A stretch of 64,000 nt of DNA from Rusavskia elegans (GCA_011316305.1 SAUG01000143.1:1-64000); one strand, 5' to 3'; shown: positions 47,228 through 60,900, counted from the first letter of the stretch. Program-made: numbers and translations. Notes: generated by a model from the letters alone, not told the origin.

Positions 47228-49743
47228 ATCTAGTTGTGGCGTGTCGGTTGAGATTTTATTGGCGGATTCCTGGAGAGAGGAATGAGATGAAAATTTGGCT
47301 GCGTGGTAAAGCCAGTTGGAAGTTTTTTATTTCGGGGGTGACTCCCTCCACCCGCCCCCGGGTGCCAATAAGGATAGGGTTAGGGCTTTCCTAGGTATTG
47401 CGTTGCTTATTCATTGCGCTTCCGTACAATCTGATTAGCTTAAATTTAAACGTTCAAGCGAGGCTTGTATAAAGCAGTTTAAATATAAAATAAATATACT
47501 AATTAGAAAACAGATGAATTTTTTAAACAAATAGATATAGAGGGGGCGTTTATATAATACGAAATTAAATACGGAGTTCTAGTAAAACTAGTTCGATCCG
47601 CAGGCTATTTCTAGCGACTTTAGTAGTAAAAACGCTTTAAACCGTTTTTTAGAATCGAAATAAACGAAATTAAAAAAATATTATATATTTAATTTTTATC
47701 GCGTATATTAGATTTTATTAGATTTAACATTGTATATATATAGCTAAAATAATTAAAAGTTTTAATTTTAAAATTTAGATATATAATATATAGTATAAAG
47801 TTGAAGGAATTAGTTAAAGAAAAAAAAATTTCGATAAATATACGAGACAAATTTTAACCGTATCTTTATTGGTATCCGAAAACGAAAAAAAGAAATTATA
47901 TTTTTTATTTTTAAACAGATATTTTAGAGATTTAATAGTAGATTTAATTAAATTTAACTAATATATACGAATAATATAAAGTTCGCTATCTTTTTTTTTT
48001 CGTATATTTTACGGAATACGGTTATTTTAACTAAATTTTATAACTATATTTTAAATTTTTAAATTATTTATCTAAAAATTAATTAGCTATTTTATTTTAA
48101 TAAAATCGAATATTTAATTCTAGCTAATTCAAATCTATTAAATACGTATTATATTATTTTTATCAAAATATACGGCAATTTAGATAAAGTTCGCGTTGAA
48201 ATTTACACTAAAGCTCGCGTTGAAGTTTACGTTAAAATTCGGGCCGAAGCTCGCGTTAAAGTCGAGATTAAAATTTACGTTAAAATTTATACTAGACTAG
48301 TATAGATTATATAATTTATATCGAATTTTAATATATAGATTTTCTTAAAAATTCGCGTTAAAGATTTATATTAAAAGATTATAGATTAGATAATTTATAC
48401 CGACACTTTAACGTACTAGTTTATTTTAAAAGATAAAAATTCTATAAAAAATTTTTATCTATTTTCTAATTAATTAAATAAATAGAATTAATTTTATAAT
48501 TGATTATATTATATTAAAATATATATTTAATTTAACAGATTATCATTAGAGTTTTCGAAAAAGTATTCGGAAGATTCTAGAATTTTGATAGAAATTTTAG
48601 CGGTTCTATTAGCTCTGGTTATTTCGGTATTCTATTTCTATAGTCTAGAGTTTTCTAAATTCGATAGACAGTCTAGAATTTTTTATAGAATAACTAAAAC
48701 TAATACTATTACGTTTTTATAGACTTTGATTTTAGTTAATATATTTCTAATTTCGAAACGCTATAGTATTTATCTATACTATTACTTTTATATTATTATT
48801 ATACGATTTTATTACTATTTTTCTAAACCGATTTTAAACCGTTTAATCTATATTTTTTATATCTATATATTATATATTTATATCGGAAAGAACTAATATT
48901 ATATATTTATATAGAAAAGAATTTTAAATAATTTAAATTTTTTTTTTATAATTTATTTCGTTTTCTATACTAACTTTTTCTGTTTTATAACTTTAATTTT
49001 AAGCGTTCTATTTTCTTATACAATCTACTATTTAGTAGCGATTTTAGCTAATTTCTTTTTTCTTCTATTATAGTTTCTAGTAATACGATTCGCGGTTTTA
49101 ATACTTTTATTTATCTAGTTATTATTATATAGAGTATTATACTAATTTTAATCGAAATACCAATTTATATAATATAGATTACCGCTTTGATTGTGTTTAT
49201 ATATAGTCTAAAAAATAGAAACTAGATAAATACCACGCTAGATAGTATCGATAGAATAAAATCGCTTTAATCTAAGATTCCGATGATATTTAATTTGATT
49301 TAATACTAAAGATCGCGTTTTATATATATTATAGAATCTATCCGAACTATCGCAAATATTAATATAAAATATATCTATTCGAATACTAGAAAACTGTACG
49401 AAAGAATTACTAATTATTATTTTTATATTAATAATAGTAATAATTAGCCGTAAACGCGCTACTTTTTTACTATTGAAATCTATTCTAGAACTACTATTAT
49501 AGAATCTATAATAGAATTAAATATAATTATTCCGTTAATCTATTCGTTCTTTTTTCTATATAGATAAATATCTGATTTTTTTATCGACTAATTTTTCTAT
49601 ATTTTCCGGAGTAATTCTATCGCGCGGTTATATAATAACTCTATTATAGATATAAACTATTATTTTTTTTATCTAGATATAGTTTTTCCTTCGTCTATCG
49701 GTATATATATAGCGATATTTCGAATTCTAGATCTACTATCGAG

Positions 49744-50276
49744 TAGACTGGCCGTCGGATCGGATTTCGAACCCGAATTCGTATCTCGGATTCGAACCGA
49801 ATCGGTTTCGACTTTTCTAAATATTAAACTAAATCGGTTCCGATTTTTTTTAAATACCGAATCGTTTCGGTTTCGGGTTAAATCCGAGTTTCTAGATTTA
49901 ATCTATTAAAACCGTTAAAATCTAGTATAAAAATATAATTCTAGTATAAAAATAATATTTATCTATTAAAAATTAATTTAATAAAATAAATATATTATCT
50001 ATATATATTAACTCTAAATAAAATTAAATATTTCATTATTTTTTATATTAATAATAGTATTATATTATAATAATAATAGTATTTAACTATATATAGAAGG
50101 TTTTATAGATTAAATCAAATTTTTATTAATTTCTATTTTATAATTTAATTTAACTTTCGATTTCAATTTTAAAAACCGATTTATACCGTTTAGTAGATCG
50201 GATCGAATTAACTCGCTAAAATTCGGATCGAGTTTCCGAAATATCGACGGAAACCCGTATCGAAATAGCTAGTCTA
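49744..50276. mobile_element. hAT-like MITE, family 2 copy 3
   Basis: 533 bp with ends TAGACTGGCC and GCTAGTCTA, flanked on both sides by the perfect 8-bp duplication CTATCGAG. The right part (reversed) matches the GC-rich sequence starting at 38100, and the left part (reversed) matches the end near 44435. Confidence 0.88.
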
Positions 50277-50571
50277 CTATCGAGTCTCTCGGATAAATAC
50301 TACTAAAGCTTTTAAAAATATACTAATTTCTAAAATTTTATAAATATATTCGGTAAAATACTAACTATTTCGATTTCGAATATCGATTCGCTATAGTATT
50401 TTTTTTTTCCGTTTATTAATTTAAAGCTAAAATCTATTCGATTTTTTAATAAAGTTATTTTTATATTTCGAATATTTTTTTAATTCTTTATTTTTTTAAC
50501 TTGTTTTAATTTAATAGAAATCTAATTCTTTTTCTATTTAGTAAAAAATACCGTTTCGGCTTTACTAGCCG

Positions 50572-50786
50572 TGTAGTAGTCAGGGTTTTGAATTATATAA
50601 ACGGTTTAAAAGATTATAAAATATATATTTAGATTATATAATTATATACGAATTCAAATACTAATTAATCCGGTCGTTAATCGTAAAAACGGGTATAGAA
50701 GCGGGTATAGATCTAGCGTGGGAATTCTTGTATATATAAATACTTCACTCTTCTATAATTATAGTAAATCAGCTTGGAATTCTACA
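50572..50786 (+). repeat. solo LTR, family Y
   Basis: 215 bp from TGTAGTAGTCAGG to GGAATTCTACA, with the 4-bp GCCG on both sides. This is the best-preserved copy of the family. Confidence 0.85.
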
Positions 50787-51266
50787 GCCGTATATTTTAT
50801 CTATTTTTCTATAGCTATTGTATTCGATTATTTTATATTATATTTTAGAATCTAAAGTATATAATCTTTATAATTTATTAATTCGAACAAGTTTTTTATA
50901 AAGTATTTATTGGTAGCATCTAGATACAAAGTATAGAAGCTAGCTAGAATACTATACTATTTAATTATTTCGATATAATAAAATAATATATACTATTTTA
51001 GAAAGTTAAAATATATTTTTTAAAATATTTTAAACGTTAATCCCGTAAATATATTTAGCCGGTAAAAGACGTAAACTATATATTTTAAAATAGAATCGTT
51101 ATAAATCTAGTGGCGTATTAAAATTAGAATATTAATAAAAATTTAGATAAAATATATCGTAGTTTTTTCGTTTTAAAATTTAAAAAGCGGCGCTACTATA
51201 GATATTAGATATTTCGAAAATATTTTATATTTATTGTTAGCTATTTACGCGATAGTATTCTATCGA

Positions 51267-51481
51267 TGTAATAGTCAGGGTTTTGAACTATACGAACGGC
51301 TTAAAAGATTATAGAATATATATTTGAATTATATAGTTATATACGAATTCGGATATTAACTAATTCGGTCGCTAATCGTAAAAACAGATATAGAAGCGGG
51401 TATAGGTCTAGTATAGAGATATTTATATATATAAATACTTTATTTCTCTTTAGTTATAGAAAATTAACTTAGAATTCTATA
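51267..51481 (+). repeat. solo LTR, family Y
   Basis: 215 bp, TGTAATAGTCAGG to GAATTCTATA. Differences from the copy at 50572 are mostly transitions. The flanks do not show a clear duplication. Confidence 0.8.
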
Positions 51482-52244
51482 CTAGTAGTAATAAATTTTT
51501 AAAGCTATAAATAATCTACCTTTATTCCATTATTAAAGCTTTTTTAAACCGGTTTAATCTATCTATATAAACGAGATTCTTTAAACTCGAATATAAATTC
51601 CTAATTAAAATATTCTATCTACTTTTAATTTGGTACTAGTATAGAGCGAATAATAGTATATAATAAAAATATAGCCTTTTCTAAAATATATACAAATTAG
51701 AAATCTCGTTATAAAATCTTTTTAAACGATTTATTTATAGCCTAATTCGGGATTATATCTACCGTAGAAAACGACCTTCCTAGAAAAAGAGTTAGTTTCG
51801 GGAGTATTTTAAATACTTCCGGAGATAACCTTTTTTACGACAGTAATAATAAAAATAGACCTAGTAGTAGATATAACCGACCTTTTAATCGTCTTTATAT
51901 AAATTATAGAAATAGTTATACCGGTTTAAATCGTTATTATTCCTACTATAATAGCTCTAACTAAAAACTACTAGGGCTTTCTAATAGAAATCTTTATCTA
52001 CCATTATATAGATCTATTTTTTCTAATATTTCTAATATCTTTATAGTCTATATAATATAGAACGCCTATAATAAAAAGCCTCCTAATTTTAAAATTATAA
52101 ATATAACTACTATATCGTCTATACCTAGTTCCGTCGCTATAAATATTACTATTTATTTTATAATATAACTATCGCGAATCCCGTTTTTTTTAGTAGTTAA
52201 TACTTTATTAATAATACTAAACCGTAGTACGTTAAATAGGTCTC

Positions 52245-52842
52245 TATATCAGCATTTCCCAAAACCGGCTTGAAGCCGGTCTTAGCCGTTTTAGCCGTCT
52301 CAGCCGGTTCTTAGCCGGTACGGCTAAGAGCGGCTTATAAGCGGCTTATTAGCCGGTTTTGAGTATACCCGAAGCTGCGTAGCTGCGCGGCTAAAACGGC
52401 TAAGACGGCTAAAAAGATTTAGAAATTCGATTTTAAATTCGTTTAAGTCCTTATTAGTTAGTAGGCCTATATACGCCTATATATACCGCTAGGCTAGCTT
52501 CGTCTAGATCGAAAATATTAGATTTCCTTACTAGAATCTAACTAGATTAGATCTAGCGTGGTTTACTAAATAGATATTCGACTTCCGTTGTTCCCGCTTT
52601 TAGCGGCGGCCGCTAAACCTTATTTACGATTTAGGTTATATAGGTTTATTTTTAGCTTATATATAGATCCTATTTTAGGCTGTTTACTAAACAGATATTC
52701 GTTCTATAGATACTATTAGAGTTCTAATCTATCGAAAATCTATTTTTTGGATTTTTGGATTATTTGGATTTTTGGATTATTTGAATTAAGATAGCTGTCA
52801 GCCGGTCTAATTTGAAAATCCATTTTAGAATTCGCTGATATA
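52245..52842 (-). mobile_element. inverted-repeat element (MITE), family 1 copy C
   Basis: 598 bp, TATATCAGC to GCTGATATA, the reverse orientation of copies A and B with the same landmarks (GCGGCCGC core, GAGTATACCCGA, GCTGTCAGCCGG). It retains more GC than A and B. It sits at the left edge of the plus-strand gypsy element. Confidence 0.87.
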
Positions 52843-55800
52843 ATCTAGATAAAAGCTTCTAGAAATACTTTAAAGAAGCCTTTCTAAAATAATAGAATAA
52901 ATCGAATATTTCTAGAAAACGCTTTAGCTATTTAATATAGATTAGCTTAAATAAAAAACTTAGTAATATTAAAGACTATTACTCTACTTTAATTAAATTA
53001 TATATAGATATTAAAGGTAAAATTAGCGAGTATACTATTTTAAAATATTTTATTAAATATCTAAAGTCTAATACCTAGATAGCTATCGAAGAATATCTCG
53101 TTTTATAAAAATAAAATAGATAACTAGTAAGTTTTATAAATATTATAAATACTATAATATTATTCGAAAAGGTTACTACTAAATATTATAGTAACCGGGG
53201 TATTATAGCTTCCTCGACGGTCGAATAATCTAATACCGCCGAGATTAACTCTATAGATACTAGTCGAGATAGTCGAGGTAGCCGCGGTTAAAGCCGAAGC
53301 GGTTAAAGAAAGGAAAATAGATAAAAGAACTCTAATAGCTCTAATAAATACTATAATTATAAAAAGCCTAGCTATTATAAAAAAGATTACCGAAGTATTT
53401 ATATTCCGGAATATATTCCCGAAAACTAGACCTTTTCTAAAAAAAAAAGCCTATCGGTAACTACTAATAATAGGTTATCGGGAAATATCTAGTATTATAT
53501 ATATTCGAATATATATATAGCGCCGATATAGCTTTTAATAGTAGAGGAATAGTTTAGTCTAGTTAAAATACGGATTAAAAAGTTAGAAATAATTTTTAAA
53601 AGGACGCCGGAAGAGGCTTTAACTATTTCCCGCGATATAATACTGTCGTTTAAAAATATATAAAATAGTAAGCAATTTTTATATATAAATCGAATACCGG
53701 GATTTAATAGATAGATATAGTTCAACCTAGAGATTAGTAGAAATTACTTTAAAGTCTTTACTAATTTAGGTACTACTAACTGCTTTATCGCTAGGCGTAT
53801 TATTAATCTACTAGAATTAAAGTTTTAGTAGTTAACGGATAGAATATAGTTTAAAGGCGGTAAAACTATAAATATTTTAAAAACGACGGAGCTTTTATAG
53901 TTTTATAGAGTCTTTTCTACTACTACTTTTTATATAGTATTTGATATAGACTATAATTTAATTTTCGAAGAAGATTTCTAGAAATAATATAATTTAGTAC
54001 CTAACTTTAATACCCTAGAAATATAAATTTAAAAGAATAAAATTATATATCGGTTATATAGCGCTTTAAATATCTATCGTTTATAACTTTTTAAAAATAC
54101 CCCGACCGAATTTTCCGAGATTAATTTTAAAAGGTTCGAATAATTTATTAGAAAAAGCGTATAGGCCTGCCTATATATTATATAAAACGAACCCGATTTT
54201 CCGGAACGATTTAATCTAATCTAGAAAATAATAGGCTATATAGAACTAGATAGAATTCTTGGCCTAAAATTTTTAGATCGTCTTTAAAATAACCTTCTAA
54301 TAAAACTACTACCGGAAAGGCTATTAGATTATACTATTAAAACCGGTAAGGCTCGGTCTATTAACCGAATTTACTATAGCTTATTTTCTAAATAAAATAA
54401 AGAGCAAAAGTATTAAATTAAATATTTTACCGAACGAGAATTAATTTAATTAAATTAATCTCTTTAAAGCGCGCCTATTTTTTTTATTAAAAATAAGGAC
54501 AGTAGCTAGTATATATATATCGACTACCGGAGCCTTAATAATATAACTATAAAAAATAGATATCTATTATCTAAAATTTAAAATTATCTAGATACTATCG
54601 AGATAGCAAAGTACTTTAGTAAAATTAATCTATTAAACGATTACTAGCAGATTAATATTATCGATAAAAATTATATAAAGACGGCTTTTAATACTAAAGC
54701 TAGTAAATATAAGTTTTTAGTTATACTATTTAGATTAATAAATATATTTATAACGTTCTAAACTATAATAAATAATATATTTAGGCCGTTTCTCGACGAT
54801 TTTATAGTTATTTACTTCGATAATATCTTAATCTACTCGAAGAACGAGGAGGAGTATATATAGTATATTAAAGCTATTATAAAGATATTAAAAAAGAATT
54901 AACTATTTATAAAACTTTCGAAATATCAATTTTTCTAGAAATATATTAAATTCTACGGGTATATTATCGGTAACGGAAAAGTCTATATAAATATAACGAA
55001 AGTAAAAGCTATTAGAAACTAGCCGCCGCTATAAATAGTATACGATATATAGTCTTTTTTTAAATTATATATCTATTACCGGAGATTTATAGAAGATTTC
55101 GTACTAATAAATAGACCTTTCTATAAATTAATCTAAGGTTTGAAAGATAAAAAGTATAAACTAATTCGAATAAATTTTTCCGCTCGAAATATAGACGGAC
55201 TAATTAAAAATATTATAATAAACGATAAAGTACTTATTTAACTCGATATAACTTTACTTTTTATTATCGAAACGGATACTTCCGATTTTAGATAGAGCGC
55301 TATTTTCTACTAGGTTAATACTAATAGTATTAAATAGCCTATTACTTTTAAAAGTAAGGTATTTATATCTATAGAACGTAATTATACTATCTATAAATAA
55401 GAACTTTTTATTATTAAAGAATCTCTACGGTAATAGCGCTGCTATATTAAAATCAGAATAACTATAACTATTAGGACGGATTATATAGGTTTATAATACT
55501 TTAAAACTATTATTAAATCTTCTAAAAAACTTATTTACTAGCTCGCGGAATTCGGGGAATATAAATTCGATATTAAATATAAGCCGGATAGTAAAATAAC
55601 AGTAGTAGATATTTTAAACCGAAAAGAAAACTTCTAGTTATTTACCGGTAAAATCGATAATCGTATAATTTTATTTAACGATATTATTAGAGTTTATATA
55701 GAGTCTAGAACCCTATCTAATAATCCGGAAATAAAAGTTATTTTAAAGAAATATAAATACTATTTCCGAATTAAAGATAATATAATATAGTATCGAGACT

Positions 55801-57100
55801 CGCTATAAAATAGTTAAATATCCTATATTTTAGTATAGATTTATACGAATTTCCTGGATTATATCTATAGATAATATAGTTACTATTTATATAAAATAAT
55901 AATAGATATTATTCGTATAAATTAGTAATAGCCCGAAATAAGAAAAGATATTAAGTATTATATTAAATACTATTCCGAATATCAGTTTACTATTATATTT
56001 TATAATATTAAATAGGATATAATATATCCTTCTAATATCTAGAAAGATAGGTTAAATCCTTTTAAACGCTAGAGATTCGATTTTATCGATTCTTTACTAG
56101 AAACTAACTAGGTAATAAATAGATTATAACTATAAATAACTACGCTACTAGATAGTCTATAGTTTTATCGATTGTAAATATAATAATAGAAGTACTAGCC
56201 GAATTTATTATCTATCGGATTTACTATAATTATAGCTTTCCGAAAAAAATTATTACTAATCGAGGTATAAACCTTTAGACTCTAGCTATAGACGAGGTAT
56301 ACCGCCTACTAGAAATTAAATATTAAAATATAACGCTTTATTACCTACGAATAAATAGCGCTATTAAAAGATTTAACGGAATTTTCGGGAAAATATTTAC
56401 TAAATATTATATCGGACAGCCGAAAAAAATTAAGAATCTTTATTTAAACTAGGTTCTATTTACTACGCGTATTTATATATATATAACTACTAGATCTCTA
56501 CCCTTTTATTTACTTTATAATATTAATCCGATACTACTAACTAATATTTCTAGCTCTTTTCCGGAAGAATATAATAAAAGAATCGATCCTATACCGTTTT
56601 TTTCGCGCGATTAAATTAAGGTATTTAAAAATATAATAATATAAATAAGAACTAGTAAAAAGATATAGAATTTAAAGGTAAAAAATAATATCTTTATTAA
56701 AAGGGATATAGTTTTAATTAGAATTAAGTAATTTTAAAAATTCGAGATTAACTAGTATAGTCTATATAGTATTATTTAAATAGAAATCTTAAATATTTAT
56801 ATTCTAAAACCTCCTAGTAAATTAGCTAAGAAATATTTAACTAGTAGAGATTATATAAAAAAATATTTTATAGAAGAAGATATTACTATTAGATAGAAAA
56901 TACCTTATAGACGTAGAAGATTAAAGAAAGTTACCGTAGAGTAGCTTCCGCTAGACGGAAAGTATAAACGAAAAAGACTTTATAAATTAAAGCCAGCGGA
57001 GAATCTAGATAATAATTATTTACCTAAATTTAGACCTATATCTAAAAATAATTTCCGCGAAGAAAATAATAATAAAATATAAACTTTTAGAAAAGAAAGA
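52843..57100 (+). mobile_element. RIP-degraded Ty3/gypsy retrotransposon
   Basis: Coding order on the plus strand, with stops throughout. A gag-like region is followed by a zinc-knuckle relic at 53349-53393, whose Cys and His codons read Tyr. Reverse transcriptase shows YIDYRSLNN (about 54513-54545) and the catalytic motif as YFDN (54813-54824; normally YxDD). RNase H is marked by IIETDTSDF (about 55259). Integrase-like sequence follows to about 56.6 kb, then a charged C-terminal segment. Outer LTRs were not delimited; the left edge is set by the MITE and the right edge is approximate. Not capable of coding. Confidence 0.85.
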
Positions 57101-58235
57101 AATTAATTAGATTTTTAGTTTTATTTATTATTTTTTTATTTTTATATATACTAAAATATACTTTAATTTTAAATTAGATATAATATCTTTACTTAATATT
57201 TATTTTTATTAATTTTCTATAGAGTAAAGAGTAAATAAAGATATAAATAACTCTAAAGTAACGCTAAAGCGGAACTTTCTACTAGTTTATAGAATTATAT
57301 TTAATAAAGATTAAATAATAATTTTAGATATAGTTTTTTATTCTAGAATACGTATAATATATATTCCTTAATTAGAAGAATTTAAATCGAAAGTTTAGTA
57401 AGTTAGACCTCTTTATATCCTAGTATAAAGCGGAAATATAATAAGGCCGTTTTCTATAATATAATTATCGTACTTTAAATATAGTTACGCTAAAATCTAA
57501 ATAACTATTTACTATTTTTAAATCTTAGTATATCTACCGCCTTCGACGGGGTTAAAACTTCTATTAAAAACTAAAACGATCTTTATTAGTAAAATTAAAA
57601 TCTATATATTTATATTCCTTTTCGTTTTAAAATCGATTCATTTAATATTAAGCCGTTATATATTATACTTTTAAGGTATATATATAGCAGGCCTTATAGT
57701 AAACTGCGCGGGCGTTAGTAGAAATAGCCGGTAAAGGTAGTATATTTTCTAGGCCCGAAGGCGCTAAAAAGAGAAAAAATAATCTCTAAAAAAATATAGA
57801 ACCGAACTAAAAATCTATTTATATATAATTAGTATCCGATAAAAATATATAGCTAAACGAGTTCGTAGCCCTTAATATATACGATAGAGATCTAATTAAT
57901 AGATAACTACTAGCCTCTCTTCTTTTAACTATATTTACTAACGAGGTCTCGGTTTAGATTATAGAAAGTTTATCCTCGTATCTAGATCTATTAGAGTTAT
58001 TAATAGTAGGCTAGAAAAATAAAACCAAAGGACTAAAACCCTCGTTATTCTATAGGGAATCGGGCGAAAAAACGTTATAGTCTATAATTCGCCTCGATAA
58101 TAATCGACGTAGCTGTAGTAGAATAGGAAGAAGTAGTATAAAATTATCGTCTATATAGCTTCTAGTTCTTATAGCCGCTCGCTTCCTAGAAGATTATAGG
58201 ATCTATATCTATAATAGAAGCTCTATACCGACTAT
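57101..58235. repeat. AT-rich degraded sequence, unclassified
   Basis: Between the gypsy element and element E. It has slightly higher GC near 57.7-58.2 kb but stops in all frames and no identifiable ends. The gypsy 3' LTR may be here. Confidence 0.5.
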
Positions 58236-59121
58236 CTTAGCGGCAACCGTATGTCCTACGACAATCTATCGATATTTTATTGATTTAAAATTAGATAAAA
58301 TTAGAAATTGATTAAAGATTAAAGATATATTAATTATTAGTTTTTTATAAAAAGAAATTAAATAAAAATTAATAAATAGTTCTAATAAATAAATAGTATT
58401 TATTAAAATTCCAATCTAAAATAATATAAAATTAAAGTGAATTCGAAATTAATTAAAAATAGATTAATAATATAATATAACTATCAGTTAAAGAAAAGTT
58501 AATAGATAGTTAATAGAAAGTTTATAGAAAGTTAATAGATAGTTGTTAAATTTATTACTGGAATATTCAATTTAAATAAATAAATATCTTTATTTTTAAC
58601 TATCCGTAGAATTAGTATAGATTAGATAGATAATTAAATTCTATATTACGTGACTCTCTGAATCTTACCTAGTAGAATCTCGATTACTAAGCAGTTCAGA
58701 GTTCGAATCCCGCGAAAACCTCTTTTTTAGAAATTTTTATCCGATTTTTACGGCTCCTATAGAGTAGCTAGGGTTCTAAAATCGACGGATTAGGCTGGAA
58801 GATTACGTAACCTATAGGTTCGCTTAGTTTGCTTACTAATAATATTGAAAGTTATAGGACTAATTCGTAGTTAATTAAATGTTGAACGAATGTTGAACGA
58901 ATGTTAACGAGAAATTAATCGATAATTCGTCGAAAACAGCTGGTTTAAACGAACTAAACCTAATTTGGAGTTCTATATAACTAGAAATCGACTATTTAGT
59001 TTATTCTAATTCGTCATTTTCGGAATATCTGTTACTAGTTTTTGAGAACTAACTGTTTTTAGCGAATTTATTGTAGATTTATCGTAGACAGATTGTTGTA
59101 AAATATACGGTTGCCTCTAAG
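58236..59121. mobile_element. ~0.89-kb inverted-repeat element with tRNA-like T-arm (copy E)
   Basis: The left end CTTAGCGGCAACCGTATG and the reverse complement of the right end (CTTAGAGGCAACCGTATA) match, and the similarity continues through ACAATCT. Inside, CAGAGTTCGAATCCCGCG (58696-58714) matches a tRNA T-arm/B-box. About 150 bp around it are homologous to element D in reverse orientation. Confidence 0.75.
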
Positions 59122-60900
59122 GTATAGATTATAATCTATATAAAGATAAATACGGATATTTATTTTAACGGTACTTTTATAAATAGTTACTATATATATC
59201 TCCGAATTCCTATCGTATATTTATATAGTATACGAAAAGACGAGTAATATCGCTAGTATAAAAACTATAAAGTTCACTCGCTTAAATCCTATATAGCTAG
59301 AATAAAATTAGTCGCTCGAAGGAAAGTAGATCGTATATATCTAAAGAACGATTTATTTATATAAAAATAGTATTAAACTCTTATAGATATATAATCTAGA
59401 TAAATCGGCTAAGTTTACCGAAGTATTCTATATAAATTTCGATATTTTAGCGCCGGAAATTATTAGGAAGAGTAACGCTTCCTAAAACGAGTTAATAGAA
59501 CTACTAATATAAACGATACTTCTATCGAATAATCTAACTTATAGTATCTATTACTATATAAAAATAGTAATTATCTCTACGAATAATAATTACTACTTTA
59601 TTAGCTCGCTATCTATTATTCTATAAAGATCTTATAAATATTCTAACCGCCGCCGGGTTAGGTACGATATACTATAATAGTTATTATTACTATTATTAGA
59701 GCAGATAATTAATAATATTATTAAAAGGAAAAGCTCCGAAAGTTAAAAAGTTTAAAGTAATAGTAGTCGATAGCGAGCTTTCGTTAATATATTTATTTAC
59801 TTTTATATAAATTATATAAAGGTAAACTTTTACTCCTCGCTTTATTTTACTTGTTATTACTAGTTATAGTTTCATTTCTATTACTATTTAGCTTTAGAGA
59901 ATATTTACTTCTCTCTATATTTTATTTAGGAAGGGAAAAATATAGTAGTTATATATAAATAGTTTAAAGGATTATAGAATATATAGTTAGATTATATAGT
60001 TATATACGAATTCGGATATTAACTAATCCGATCGTTAATTATAAAAGCGGGTATAGAAGCGGGTATAGATCTAGCGTGGAAATACTTGTATATATAAATA
60101 TCTTACTTCTTATTATAGAGCTATCTGGAGGCCTGGTATTTCCAAGAATTGGTTAGACTTATTAGTATATCTGTAAACGGAGGTATAACGGGTAATTACT
60201 TTAAATTAATATAAAAATAAATTAGTCTAATTACTAGAGCAGTATATAGTAATTACTAATAAATTAAATATAAACTATAAGGGCGTCGAGTTCGAAATTT
60301 ATATAGATAATAAGATCCTCCTTTCCTTAGGTACTTTACTTGCTAAAATAACTAAAATACCTTTTTTTAAATATTTTACTTACTAAAATAACTAAGATAC
60401 CTTTCCTTAAGTATTTTATTTACTAAAATAACTAAGATACCTTTCTTTAGGTACTTTATTTACTAAAATAACTAAGATAATAATACCAAGTCCGTCCTAT
60501 CTATTTAGATATAATAAAAAGTTCTAGTATTATACTAAGTACTACTATATTTCCGAAGTTACGCCGCGTATATTTATAATACTAGGTCCCCTCTTTAGAT
60601 TTTTCGTCCCGAAAAACTATCGTCCTTTCTTTTTTATAGGTAAAAGAAAAAAGCTATTAACTAAAGAACGTTATAATAAAATCGTATTATTAGATATTAA
60701 TATATTAGCTATACGCTCTTATCGGAACTATTTCTAGTCGGGAAAACTATATCGCGTTAGTAAAAATTCCGAGAAATATATTAAATATATCGTATAAGTC
60801 TATTTTAATAATCTTACTCTACTAGATACTATACGCTAGCGTCGTCTTAAAGAAAAGTATAAAAAACTAAAGAAAGAGTTATATAAAACGTATATAAAGT
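59122..60900. repeat. AT-rich degraded repeats with a truncated family Y LTR
   Basis: From about 59941 to 60120 the sequence follows the family Y LTR (GGGTATAGAAGCGGGTATAG, GATCTAGCGTGG) but lacks its usual end. About 60.34-60.48 kb holds a local tandem repeat of ~55 bp (ACTTTACTTGCTAAAATAAC type, three to four units). No gene is supported. Confidence 0.65.

Larger units (their letters stand above)
47440..52244. repeat. AT-rich RIP-mutated repeat block
   Basis: Stop-saturated sequence with no gene. It contains a MITE (49744-50276) and two solo LTRs (50572-50786, 51267-51481). Around 51.5-52.2 kb a plus-strand frame hints at a degraded polyprotein, but no motif is certain. The rest (47.5-49.7 kb) was not classified. 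Confidence 0.8.

Noticed and set aside
47373..47388. TAGGGTTAGGGC, telomere-like repeats
   Set aside because: Only two TTAGGG-like units with no array, inside ordinary sequence; not a telomere or clear interstitial array.
50572..51481. Two family Y LTRs as the two ends of one retrotransposon
   Set aside because: Only about 480 bp lie between them, with no retrotransposon motifs, and the first copy has its own 4-bp target duplication; they are better read as separate solo LTRs.
53495..53725. 76-codon minus-strand open frame within the gypsy element
   Set aside because: Antisense to the element and compositionally random; not a gene.
60340..60480. Short regularly spaced repeats resembling a CRISPR array
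   Set aside because: Units are adjacent tandem copies without unique spacers, in eukaryotic transposon-derived DNA.
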